Below, piece after piece: positions 10,225 through 21,091 of a DNA stretch of 64,000 nucleotides. The notes under the pieces were generated by a model. It ran no database searches. It was not told the origin of the DNA and saw only the letters and a list, made by a program, of their open reading frames with translations. Positions within the stretch are counted from its first letter, which is position 1, and every line of letters starts with the position of its first letter. The DNA comes from Microplitis mediator (lineage: Eukaryota; Arthropoda; Insecta; Hymenoptera; Braconidae), in assembly GCF_029852145.1 (NCBI RefSeq), contig NC_079977.1, forward strand, positions 7,770,837 to 7,834,836. The letters are read 5' to 3'. The position numbers and the translations under genes are program-made.

Positions 10225-12551
10225 CCCTCGCGGAATTGCCATAACGGTATTTCTACGGTATTTTCAGAGTATTTTTTGGGTATAAGTATTATTACGGTAT
10301 ACCCTAGGTATAAATGCGGTATGTTTGTGAAATTTTATTACCGTATTAATACCGTAAATATATTCTGTTGATACCAAATTTATATAGGGACTGTACCGTA
10401 TTTATACTGTGTTTATACCGTATTTACGCTCTCGCTATACCGTATTTGTACAATGATTATACTCCATTTATATGGTTTTTATGCTGTACTTAAACGTCGG
10501 TTATACCGTATTTATACGGTTGCTATACCTCATTTAAACAGTGGTTACACGGTATTCATATAATGTTCGCACCGTATTTAAACGGTATTTATGCGGTATA
10601 AATATGGTAGTTATGCCGCATTTATACAGTGATTATGCCGTCTCACTCTTACAGGCTGAAAAATACTTTTCATATCTTTCAGTTTTATTAACAAACAATC
10701 TTCAGATTCTATAACAGATACAATATGTTTTACTACTACTTGCATTCTTAAATGGCTCATCTCTTCACTATGTTCTGCTTTTTCAATTTTTCAATAAAAA
10801 AGTACAGCTGTAAAAATGAACTAGTTCATTTTTACTTTCACAAAAAAATTTTTTTCAAAAAATTTTCTCTCATTAACAAATAAAAACTCTTGAAACTAGT
10901 AAAAATTTTTCAATTTAAACATAAAAATATATGTTTACTTGAGGAAAAAAAATTTTGATTCAAGATTAAAATTTCAAGATAATTATTTACTTGGTGCAAG
11001 AAAATTTTACTTTTCCGAATCGTTAAAACAAAATTTCTTGAATCAGGAATTGTTTTCTTGATTCGAGTTAACTGTTTTTTCTATGTAGTAATGATTCGCA
11101 AGAACATCAGATAATTTTGAAATACATTTAGGATCAATATTAATAACTAGGATTATTTTATGATTAAAAATTACATTCTTCAATTGAAACATGTCTAAAC
11201 ACTGCAGTGTTTATGTCGTATGGGTATTTTGACATAAAAGTCTTTTTTTAGCTCATAAAGTTCTTTATTTGTACATTATAAAAACCTTCACGCGTCTTTT
11301 AAATTTTAGTTTCTCTACACAGAAAATACAGTTAACTTGAACTAAGAAAAATATTCTTGATACAAGAAAATTTTTTTTAACGATTCGGAAAATAAAAATT
11401 TTTTTACATCAAATAAATAATTATTTTAAAATCTTTACTTTGAATCAAAATTTTTTTTCCTCAAGTTAACATATTTTTATGCTTTAGTCGAAAAATTTTT
11501 AATTGTTTTAAAAGTTTTTATTTCTTAAAATAAGAGATATTTTATTGAAGAAAGCCGTGCCAGGTTATTGTAGCAATATTACATTTTTTTGTTTGAAAAA
11601 AATAAAATTTCTTGGAATAATTACTATATGTTTAACAAAAGAATTTTCGTATGCTCCAACCAAAAAAAAAAAAAGTTACTCAAACCGAGAGAAAAATTTC
11701 TTGGGAGAAAAGATATATATGGAAGAGAGGGAAGTCACTGGTGCTAGGCAGCAGCAGCGAGAATAGTTCGGTGTGCGCTACTAGGTAGCGCCTACGATTT
11801 GTAGTGTCCCTGGTAAGAAACTTATTTCAGAAGTCTTATATTCCGAAATTGTGACCATTTTGGTGCGGGTACTCCTCCGTTATTTGATAGAGTGATAAGT
11901 ACCTTTTTTGATGGTAATATAGTACAACCTATATTACATAATGACAAAAATATTTATTATCAATGTTTCCATAAATAATTTATCTCTGAATTTAAACTTG
12001 AGCTTTAACAAAAATATTTTAATCAAAAGTCTATAGAATCTCTACTATATGGTTAAAAATATACGAGTGACATAATACATTGTAAAGCAATATAAATAAT
12101 TATATAGAGCCATTTATCATTAATAATTATATATAGTTTTTTTTACCATGTACTGGATAAATTCCGTATAAACACCTCATTAAATCAGTAGAATTGTTGT
12201 GTGAACTCGGTAGAAATGCCGTATAAATTCAGTAAAAATGCCGTATTATTACGCTAACAATGTCATATTATTACGGTAGAAATTTCGTATTAATATCATA
12301 TACATGAAGTATTAATCTTATAGAAATGCCGTATTAATACAGTAGAAGTACCGTATTATTACGGTAGAAATAACGTATTAATACGGTAGAAATGCCGTAT
12401 AAGCTTCGTATAAACGCAGTATAAGCTCTGTAGGAATACCGTAATTAAATTTCACAAACATACCGTATAAATACGGTAAAACTACTTGTTATCGACTACG
12501 TGTATGCTCTTTTAATACAGTGTTCAAACCGTATCATGAAAACCGCGAGGG
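10225..12551. mobile_element. 2.3-kb ACGGTAT-rich element with CCCTCGCGG ends and AT duplication
   Basis: The ends are CCCTCGCGG (10225) and CCGCGAGGG (to 12551), flanked by AT at 10223-10224 and 12552-12553. Excising one AT plus the element rejoins the hAT frame exactly. About 400 bases inside each end are dense in ACGGTAT/ATACCGT phrases (10240-10630 and 12140-12535) in opposite orientation; CGGTATGTTTGTGAAATTT near 10318 is mirrored near 12445. No transposase is present, so the element is non-autonomous. A 2-bp AT duplication is known for ISL2EU-type and a few other DNA transposons; assignment is inference. Confidence 0.75.
10850..11540. repeat. Inverted arms inside the 2.3-kb element
   Basis: Bases 10850-11082 and 11318-11540 are imperfect inverted copies (AACGATTCGGAAAA, TTGAATCAAAATTTTTTTTCC and ACAGTTAACT in mirrored order) with a 235-base spacer. 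Both inner ends read TACAYAGAAAAWACAGTTAAC-like, suggesting two outward halves of a MITE family, or a hairpin core. Confidence 0.55.
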
Positions 12552-12553
12552 AT

Positions 12554-12946
12554 GGCTGTACATTCCAGCATCAGCTTAATCGATCATTTGGGTACAGTAG
12601 TCAATCATTCGCACAACGAAGAAACTAAAATTAAATTACATAGAACTAAATGTTCTAATATTATAATAAATGTTTTGGCGCCACATTTTTTCAATATTCT
12701 TAAAGAAGATTTACAAAATAAGTCATATAGTTTATTGCTCGATGAATCCACTGATATTGCTGTGTTAAAGTATTTGGGTATTATAGTGATTTATTACAGT
12801 AATGTTTATAAGAAAATTATATCAACCTATTTAGATCTTGCACCATTATTTGAGTCAAATGCTGAAGGCATCGTTTCTGCAATTAAAAAAACTCTTGATC
12901 GATTTAATATGCCCATAAAAAATTTAGTTGGTATCGGGACTGATAA
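12554..12946 (+). pseudogene. hAT transposase, central fragment (start of RNase H-like domain)
   Basis: 131 codons, open throughout. LLLDESTDIAV near residue 60 carries the first catalytic aspartate region of hAT transposases, and the fragment stops within GIGTDN, the second-aspartate motif, where the CCCGGG element enters at 12947. Downstream of that element, ASVMTG continues the motif, so the two pieces were one exon. Confidence 0.75.
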
Positions 12947-13120
12947 CCCGGGTAAAAAACTTTATATATAATTATATATAATTATATATAATTTATATAT
13001 AATTATATATGATTTATATATAATTATATATAATTATATATAATGACTTTTGTGATTTCGTATAATTATATATAATTATATATAATGACTTTTGTGATTT
13101 CGTATAATTATATATAATTA

Positions 13121-14768
13121 TTAGACTGTGCCAAATGAAATCGATATTTTTTTTTTTTCGGTCCCATACGAAAATTAGGTTGTCTCACTAAAAAAAAAAA
13201 TCCTGAAAAAATTTCAGCTCGATATGTCTATTTTTCAGTTAGCGCTCGCGTAAATAAGAATTTTTTAATAAAATTGTTTTTTATCCCAACTTAATATTTT
13301 ACAACTCATTAAATATAACTGATTAAAAAATGGCCAAGGTGCCATTTTGTAGGGAATTCAATTCTCTACAAAAGGAACTTTTGATCGAATGAAAAACATC
13401 AGCCAATTTTTTTCTGCAGCCCTTTGAACCTAATTTTTTTTCAAAATTTACATTTATATTTACTATTAAACGCTTAGAAAACTATGTTGCTATATATAAA
13501 ACTTATTAAATTCAATTTCTCTAGGAACCTTTATGATCCTAAGGAATAGTTTTCATACTTAAAGTAATAAAACTAACATCAAACTATTGATATTAACGAT
13601 ATTTCTAACAATACTTTTTCTTCGTTTTGACATTTTTCGCATTTAATCTTTCTAGTAATTTTTTTCTGCATTAGAATATCGTTCGTAATTATGATTTTGA
13701 GATTCTCATACTGCTGTTGAAAAATTATTACTTTATTGATAAAAATATACATTGTTTATAATAATAAAATACTTATAAAAATTTAAATAAAGGAAAAAGT
13801 GATAATCTAATTGTGCAGAAAAGTTTTTATCGATTCTGTTACTAGTTTTTAAGAGCTTATGATATGTCAGGAGACCCTATTGCGAATATAAACTGTACTT
13901 GCTCCAAACTAATTAATTAATTAGTTAATTAATCAATAAATAGATAAATTAAATAATTTCTACTACAAGTTGTTGCTGCCCATTCTAGGCAACTTTCAGA
14001 TTCTTTGCAATAGGGTCTCCTGACATATCATAAGCTCTTAAAAACTAGTAACAGAATCGATAAAAACTTTTCTGCACAATTAGATTATCACTTTTTCCTT
14101 TATTTAAATTTTTATAAGTATTTTATTATTATAAACAATGTATATTTTTATCAATAAAGTAATAATTTTTCAACAGCAGTATGAGAATCTCAAAATCATA
14201 ATTACGAACGATATTCTAATGCAGAAAAAAATTACTAGAAAGATTAAATGCGAAAAATGTCAAAACGAAGAAAAAGTATTGTTAGAAATATCGTTAATAT
14301 CAATAGTTTGATGTTAGTTTTATTACTTTAAGTATGAAAACTATTCCTTAGGATCATAAAGGTTCCTAGAGAAATTGAATTTAATAAGTTTTATATATAG
14401 CAACATAGTTTTCTAAGCGTTTAATAGTAAATATAAATGTAAATTTTGAAAAAAATTAGGTTCAAAGGGCTGCAGAAAAAAATTGGCTGATGTTTTTCAT
14501 TCGATCAAAAGTTCCTTTTGTAGAGAATTGAATTCCCTACAAAATGGCACCTTGGCCATTTTTTAATCAGTTATATTTAATGAGTTGTAAAATATTAAGT
14601 TGGGATAAAAAACAATTTTATTAGAAAATTCTTATTTACGCGAGCGCTAACTGAAAAATAGACATATCGAGCTGAAATTTTTTCAGGATTTTTTTTTTTA
14701 GTGAGACAACCTAATTTTCGTATGGGACCGAAAAAAAAAAAATATCGATTTCATTTGGCACAGTCTAA
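13121..14768. mobile_element. 1.65-kb foldback element, arms of about 760 bp
   Basis: The left arm (13121-13883) begins TTAGACTGTGCCAAATG. The right arm (14007-14768) is a nearly base-perfect inverted copy ending GGCACAGTCTAA. The 123-base loop (13884-14006) has ATTAATTAATTAGTTAATTA and unrelated sequence. Differences between arms are few (for example TTTTAATA versus TTAGAAAA near 13267/14622). Flanking TA/ATTA is compatible with a TA duplication but sits in AT repeats. A transcript would form a very long double-stranded hairpin. Confidence 0.8.
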
Positions 14769-14798
14769 TAATTATACATAATTATATATAATTATATA

Positions 14799-15563
14799 CA
14801 CGGAAAAAAATTAATCGTGCATGCAACATGATGCAGTCATGTTGCATTCACATGATGAAATCATGTTGCATTCACATGATTTGTCATGTTGCATTCACAT
14901 GATAGTCATGTTGCGGTAACATGAGAAAATCATGTGGCATTCACATGATTTGTCATGTTGCATTCACATGATAGTCATGTTGCGGTAACATGAGAAAATC
15001 ATGTGGCATTCACATGATTTGTCATGTTGCATTCACATGATAGTCATGTTGCGGTAACATGAGAAAATCATGTGGCATTCACATGATTTGTCATGTTGCA
15101 TTCACATGATAATCATGTTGCGGTAACATGAGAAAAATCATGTTGCATTCACATGATTTGTCATGTTGCATTCACATGATAATCATGTTGCGGTAACATG
15201 AGATAATCATGTGAATGCAACATGATCTTCTCATGTTACCGCAACATGATTATCATGTGAATGCAACATGACAAATCATGTGAATGCCACATGATTTTCT
15301 CATGTTACCGCAACATGATTATCATGTGAATGCAACATGACAAATCATGTGAATGCCACATGATTTTCTCATGTTACCGCAACATGACTATCATGTGAAT
15401 GCAACATGACAAATCATGTGAATGCCACATGATTTTCTCATGTTACCGCAACATGACTATCATGTGAATGCAACATGACAAATCATGTGAATGCAACATG
15501 ATTTCATCATGTGAATGCAACATGACTGCATCATGTTGCATTCACGATTAATTTTTTTCCGTG
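14799..15563. mobile_element. Palindromic CATG-repeat element with TA duplication
   Basis: The ends are CACGGAAAAAAATTAATCG and its inverse, flanked by TA (14797-14798 and 15564-15565), typical of Tc1/mariner-like MITEs. Inside, a 69-bp unit built of three short palindromes (CATGTTGCATTCACATG, CATGTTGCGGTAACATG, CATGTGGCATTCACATG) is repeated about four times up to a centre near 15203 and then about four times in reverse. The element is thus an inverted pair of satellite arrays. It encodes nothing. Confidence 0.8.
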
Positions 15564-15782
15564 TATAATTATATATAATGACTTTTGTGATTTCGTAGAG
15601 TTATATATAATTTTGTAAAGTTTTATTTTACATAATTTTACATAAAAATTTACAGCAATTTTATTTTAAATTAAAATATTTTTTTTTAACTTATTTAAAT
15701 ATAGTGGAAACCTAAACATGCAAACATGCAAATAACCTTCTCAATAAGATAATTTATAGATAAATTGAGACAAATATAGATA

Positions 15783-15854
15783 GCCCGAACTGGGAATCGA
15801 ACCCAGACCATTTCGGTATCGCGCTGAGTGCTCTACCAGTTGAGCTATCCGGTC
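15783..15854 (-). tRNA. tRNA-like sequence, unit 1 (probably not functional)
   Basis: The minus strand folds as a cloverleaf with D-arm GCTCAACTGGTAGAGC, T-arm CTGGGTTCGATTCCCAG and acceptor ACCGG/TTCGGG. The anticodon loop reads CGCGATA, with G rather than U at position 33, and the anticodon stem has a mismatch. Body resembles tRNA-Lys (CGGATAGCTCA...), but the loop does not support a decoding tRNA. Likely a SINE-type head or pseudogene. Confidence 0.5.
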
Positions 15855-16014
15855 CTATACTATATTCCGTTCAATTTGATCTATAACTTATTGAGCCACA
15901 CCGTCCATCGTACGGTAATACACCATTTAAATATAGTGGAAACCTAAACATGCAAACATGCAAATAACCTTCTCAATAAGACAATTTATAGATAAATTGA
16001 GAAAAATATAGATA

Positions 16015-16086
16015 GCCCGAACTGGGAATCGAACCCAGACCGATTCGGTATCGCGCCGAGTGCTCTACCAGTTGAGCTATCCGGCC
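16015..16086 (-). tRNA. tRNA-like sequence, unit 2 (probably not functional)
   Basis: Same 72-base fold as unit 1 with compensatory-looking changes: the anticodon stem is better paired (CTCGG with CCGA). The loop is the same CGCGATA with G33. Both A-box (TAGCTCAACTGG) and B-box (GGTTCGATTCC) are intact, so RNA polymerase III transcription is possible. Confidence 0.5.
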
Positions 16087-16385
16087 CTATACCATATTCC
16101 ATTCAATTTGATCTATAAATTATTGAGCCACACCGTCCATCGTACGGTAATACACCATTTAAATATAGTGGAAACTTAAAAAATATTTAAAAAATATTAT
16201 AAATTAAAAAAAAGTTATATAAGGCCAATTTCTATATATAATTATATATAACTATATATAATTATATATAACTATATATAATTATATATAACTATATATA
16301 ATTATATATAATTATATAAGGCCAATTTCCATATATAATTATATTTAATATTATATATAATTATATATAAACTTTTTTACCCGGG

Positions 16386-16640
16386 AATGCATCAGTCATG
16401 ACTGGCATAAACAACGGTGTTTACGCCAAATTGAAAGTTGACGTTCTCAATTTAATTCTAGTACGCTGTTTGTGCCATTCAATACAACTGGCAGTTTCAG
16501 CTGCTGCAAAAGAATTTTTACCTCGGAACCTAGAGTTTTTAATTAGTGAAACTTATAATTGGTTTGCCCGGTCCTCGTCAAGGCAAGATAAATATAAAAA
16601 ATTGTACAACGCAATAAATACGACGGAAAAAACCCTTTGA
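16386..16640 (+). pseudogene. hAT transposase, RNase H-like fragment
   Basis: It continues the frame from 12946 (TDN|ASVMTGINNGV) and holds the CLCHSIQLAV (CxxH) motif near 16464-16493 that is conserved in the hAT catalytic domain. The frame ends at 16638-16640 through a frameshift in the AAAAAACCCTTT run; the next frame takes over with no loss of similarity. Confidence 0.7.
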
Positions 16641-17680
16641 AAATGGTACAATCTTCTCAAACTAGATGGTTGTCTATTGAATCAGCAGTATCAAGAATCC
16701 ACCAACAATGGCTTGAACTGAAGACTCACTTTTCAATCGCCAAAATGGATGAAAGGTGTTACACAGCTGAACAGTTACATTCAATGTACAGCGATGATGT
16801 TAATTTTACATTTATATCATTTATTTATCCAATTCTTTTTGAGGTAAATAGAGTAAATAAACTTTTTGAGTCAAAAGATACGGATCACACAAAACTTTGT
16901 GATGAATGAATTAATTTAATTAACACACTTGTGAATAAAATTACACTTTCTTCTCCGAAAATAGACATTTTTAAACAAAATATAAAGGACTATATTGATT
17001 CAACTTGTTACTTAGGATATAGATTTGAGAACGTTATGACTAAATTGAAAGAAAAGGGACTTTCTAATGATGATGATAAAGCAATTCGGGGTCGGTGTAT
17101 TACATTTATTGTTAAACTGATTGAAGAATTAAAAATAAGATTACCAAATAATTTACAAATAATGAAAAATATTAAAAAAATTAGCGTAGATAATGCATTG
17201 AACCCCAATAAACAACCGATTACTAATTTATTAACTTATTTTAATAAGGATGAAGAATTTATTGCGCAAGTTGACGAGCAATGGCGTCAAATACATTTAT
17301 TATCATGGACCGAAACCAATGATACCAAAAAATTTTGGTACAAAGTTCTGGAGTACAAAGATGCTCAAGGACATCCCAGATTTCAACAACTAGCTTCGTT
17401 TGCAATTTCGTTATTGATATTACCTCATTCTAACGCCGATGTGGAGAGACTTTTTAGTAGTATGAATGTTGTAAAAAACAAACAACGAAATAAAATGACT
17501 TTGCCAATGCTAACATCAATTTTATCAATAAGAGCTGGTTTGTCACAAGCAGGCAAATGTTGTGATACTTATGAAATTCCAGAAGACATTATAAAAAAAA
17601 TCGGGACAAAAGAAGCTTACGCTGTCCCGGATGAAGTACTAATTGAAGGCCCTGAAAGTTCTTCAGACGAAAGTAACTAA
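16641..17680 (+). pseudogene. hAT transposase C-terminus with dimerisation domain
   Basis: This frame (open from 16637) has one in-frame TGA at 16907-16909 and is otherwise open to the stop at 17678-17680. SQTRWLS at its start is the usual hAT phrase after the CxxH motif. Near 17420-17530, LPHSNADVERLFSSM followed by a basic NKQRNKM is the hAT C-terminal dimerisation (hATC) motif. The tail is acidic (ESSSDESN). With the upstream pieces the protein would be about 660 residues, normal for hAT. Lesions: two large insertions, one frameshift, one stop. Confidence 0.8.
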
Positions 17681-18015
17681 GTCATAAAGTCTGAGTCGTA
17701 ACTAAACGTCATAAAGATATTTTATATAAAAAGTTAACATAAAATATTTAACTATGTATTTTATTTAATTATAATTTATATTAATATTTATATTTTTTAT
17801 AAATCATAAAAATATAGAATTTATTAACAACAAAATTGAATTTCAATCAAATAATTTAATTAAATTGACGCTTTATTATTTTTAACTTCCCGCTAAGAAA
17901 ATCGACGATTTTTTTTAAATGGTTTCAATATTTCTCTCTCAGGTTGCGTTAGTGGTCTTTTAGTGGTTTTTTTTTCGACAGTAGTGGTTCCTTGAGAAAA
18001 TTTATGGCAACACTG

Positions 18016-18311
18016 CTTCCTCGGCAATTGTATTGATATTATTGTAATAAGCTATAAAGAACTAATGACAAAATGCAATTAGAAATAATTACACCACAAT
18101 CACAACGATGAGACAAAAATGTTATTTGCTTATTTTTTTTGAGTTGAAAATATACACGTCTCTCTCATCAGATCTCGGATAAAAGACGGAGTTCATAATA
18201 TTTTGATTGAAATGTAATTATTTTTTGTTTTTTCTTAAACATAGATTCATCGGAGTAATTCAGTTAAAGGGTGTATGAAAAATTAATATCGTACCTTTGA
18301 AACCCATTTTA
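18016..18311. other. Non-coding DNA, no feature recognised
   Basis: Short AT-rich interval between the hAT end and a truncated MITE. No open frame. Confidence 0.35.
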
Positions 18312-18553
18312 CACTGAGAAAGAAAATTCTTTTCAAGTATATAAATGTTTGTATCATACCGAGTAAATATTTGTTTAATCTCAGTAAAAATGTACTTCAA
18401 TCAAGTATATTTTCTTAAAATAAGTATAGAAATTCTTAAATCAAGAAAATATTGCTCGGTTGAAGTACATATTTACTATGATTAAGAATATTATTTGTTT
18501 GTATAGTACCGAGTAAATATTTCTTTAAATGAAGTATTTATACTTGGGAAAAG
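18312..18553. mobile_element. MITE truncated by the AACTTCCCGC repeat
   Basis: It begins CACTGAGAAAGAAAATTC after TA (18310-18311). Internal phrases such as ACCGAGTAAATATTT recur in direct and inverted form. The expected right end (inverse of the start) is absent, and the sequence runs into the AACTTCCCGC block at 18560. Confidence 0.45.
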
Positions 18554-18559
18554 TTTTTT

Positions 18560-19334
<775 letters not shown>

Positions 19335-21089
19335 CACTAATGGAAAAAATTAAAGGATCAAAAAAAAATTCTAAATTTTTAGGCGATTTTCAACAGGCTC
19401 TAACTTTGAAAGAAATGGTCGTACAAGAAAAAAAAAAAAAAAAAAGAAATTGTAGCTCCAAGTATCTACTTTTTGGATTAGAACTTTAAAATTTTTAGCG
19501 TCAGCAGTTTTTGAGTAATCTTAAAAAAACCAGCGACAAAAAAATTTACAAATTTTTTTAATTTTTTTTTTTTGGTCTCCGGGCGTGGAAAAAATTATTT
19601 TTGCTTAACCACTATGAGGATCGGATACCTTCATTATTCAGCTTTAATTTCTTTTTTTATGGACCTCGATACGTCCACTTCTCGCCGAGATATCGGTCTT
19701 CAAATGGAAAAGGATCCTTTTGTCTTTGATTATCGATATCTCAGAAACCAATGATCGCACAGAAAGTTAATGGTGGGTTTTAAAAACTTGAATAAATTCC
19801 CTTCAACGATTAGCCATTGCTTTTTCGAAAAAAAAAATTTTTCCTATCGTCACATGAATTTAAAAATGCAACAAAAAAAGGGCTTTTTGTGGTTTTTTTT
19901 AATATGTCCACAAAAACCCTGCAGAGAGCCAGATTAATCCAACCAGCCGATTTTTTGTTTCACGCGATCAAATTTAAAAAAAAATTAAAGGATCACGTTT
20001 TTTGCTCTGAAAAACTCATAATCTTTAACAAGATGAAAACAAACATTTTTTCTGAGCTATGTCCACAATTTTATTGCAGACAGTGTTTAAATTTCCAAAA
20101 AAGAAAAAAGTTTTTTTTCGAAACAAAATTTTCAAAAAAAAAAAATTTTTTTTAAATTTAATGACTGAGAGATCAGTAAAATCACGGAATGCAGCGACGT
20201 AAACGTGTTGAAAATTATTGGGTGTTGGTTTTGTAAATTTCCAAAAGTTATTCCAAAAAAAAATTTTTTTGAAAAAATTTTGTTTTTTGAAATTTTGTTT
20301 CGAAAAAAAACTTTTTTCTTTTATGGAAATTTAAGCACTGTCTGCAATAAAATTGTGGACAAAGCTCAGAAAAAATGTTTGTTTTCATCTTGTTAAAGAT
20401 TATGAGTTTTTCAGAGCAAAAAACGTGATCCTTTATTTTTTTTTTAAATTTGATCGCGTGAAACAAAAAATCGGCTGGTTGGATTAATCTGGCTCTCTGC
20501 AGGGTTTTTGTGGACATATTAAAAAAAACCACGAAAAGCCCTTTTTTTGTTGCATTTTTAAATTCATGTGACGATAGGAAAAATTTTTTTTTTCGAAAAA
20601 GCAATGGCTAATCGTTGAAGGGAATTTATTCAAGTTTTTAAAACCCACCATTAACTTTCTGTGCGATCATTGGTTTCTGAGATATCGATAATCAAAGACA
20701 AAAGGATCCTTTTCCATTTGAAGACCGATATCTCGGCGAGAAGTGGACGTATCGAGGTCCATAAAAAAAGAAATTAAAGCTGAATAATGAAGGTATCCGA
20801 TCCTCGTAGTGGTTAAGCAAAAATAATTTTTTCCACACCCGGAGACCAAAAAAAAAAAATTAAAAAAATTTGAAAATTTTTTTGTCGCTGGTTTTTTTAA
20901 GATTACTCAAAAACTGCTGACGCTAAAAATTTTAAAGTTCTAATCCAAAAAGTAGATGCTTGGAGCTACAATTTCTTTTTTTTTTTTTTTTTATTCTTGT
21001 ACGACCATTTCTTTCAAAGTTAGAGCCTGTTGAAAATCGCCTAAAAATTTAGAATTTTTTTTTTGATCCTTTAATTTTTTCCATTAGTG
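19335..21089. mobile_element. 1755-bp foldback element CACTAATGG, with empty site in blocks B and C
   Basis: It starts CACTAATGGAAAAAATTAAA and ends with the inverse, flanked by TA at 19333-19334 and 21090-21091. The arms (19335 to about 20150, and about 20265-21089) are near-identical inverted copies, so the frames at 19817-20155 (+) and 20248-20604 (-) encode the same string and are by-products. Blocks B (near 36200) and C hold the unoccupied site AAATCAAAATATAATGTG with one TA. TA duplication suggests a Tc1/mariner transposase supplied in trans. It inserted into A after the duplication, or was lost precisely from the ancestor of B and C. Confidence 0.88.
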
Positions 21090-21091
21090 TA

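Larger units (their letters stand above)
15693..16170. repeat. Tandem 232-bp units, each with a tRNA-like core
   Basis: ATTTAAATATAGTGG begins at 15693, 15925 and 16157, giving two full 232-bp units and a short third. The units differ at a handful of sites. Each contains a 72-base tRNA-like sequence on the minus strand. Tandem duplication of a tRNA-derived repeat is the simplest reading. Confidence 0.75.
12947..16385. mobile_element. 3.4-kb CCCGGGTAAAAAA-ended element carrying three nested repeats
   Basis: The left end CCCGGGTAAAAAAC (12947) and right end TTTTTTACCCGGG (to 16385) are inverted. AA flanks both sides, so the target was GATAATGCA within the hAT frame. The outer few hundred bases on each side are (ATTATATATA)n with the phrase TGACTTTTGTGATTTCGTA, which recurs at 13045, 13085 and 15582. 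The centre is filled by a foldback (13121-14768), a CATG-palindrome element (14799-15563) and tandem tRNA-like units (15693-16170). No coding sequence. Confidence 0.65.
9140..18015 (+). mobile_element. hAT transposon interrupted by nested insertions
   Basis: The 3' end reads TGGCAACACTG at 18005-18015, the inverse of the CAGTGTTGCCA start typical of hAT elements. At 9140 a diverged counterpart, AGTGTTGGTCATGAA followed by CTCAAG, aligns with the inverted 3' end. No 8-bp target duplication is visible (ACTGTGAA left, CTTCCTCG right), which fits age or a wrongly placed left end. Inside lie the transposase (9253-17680), its intron with a SINE, and two large insertions. Without the insertions the element would be about 2.7 kb. 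A fragment of the AACTTCCCGCTAAG repeat sits in its 3' non-coding part (17884-17912). Confidence 0.65.

Noticed and set aside
14799..15563. Regularly spaced repeats resembling a CRISPR array
   Set aside because: Units are palindromic, spacers are themselves repeated, the array reverses at the centre and is bounded by transposon ends in eukaryotic DNA.
15783..16086. Two functional tRNA genes
   Set aside because: G at position 33, odd anticodon loop and location in a tandem repeat inside a transposon.
19817..20604. Paired 112- and 118-codon frames with the same translation on opposite strands
   Set aside because: Both lie in the inverted arms of the foldback element; lysine/phenylalanine-rich runs come from A/T tracts. 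The frames at 5573-6243 are the same artefact.
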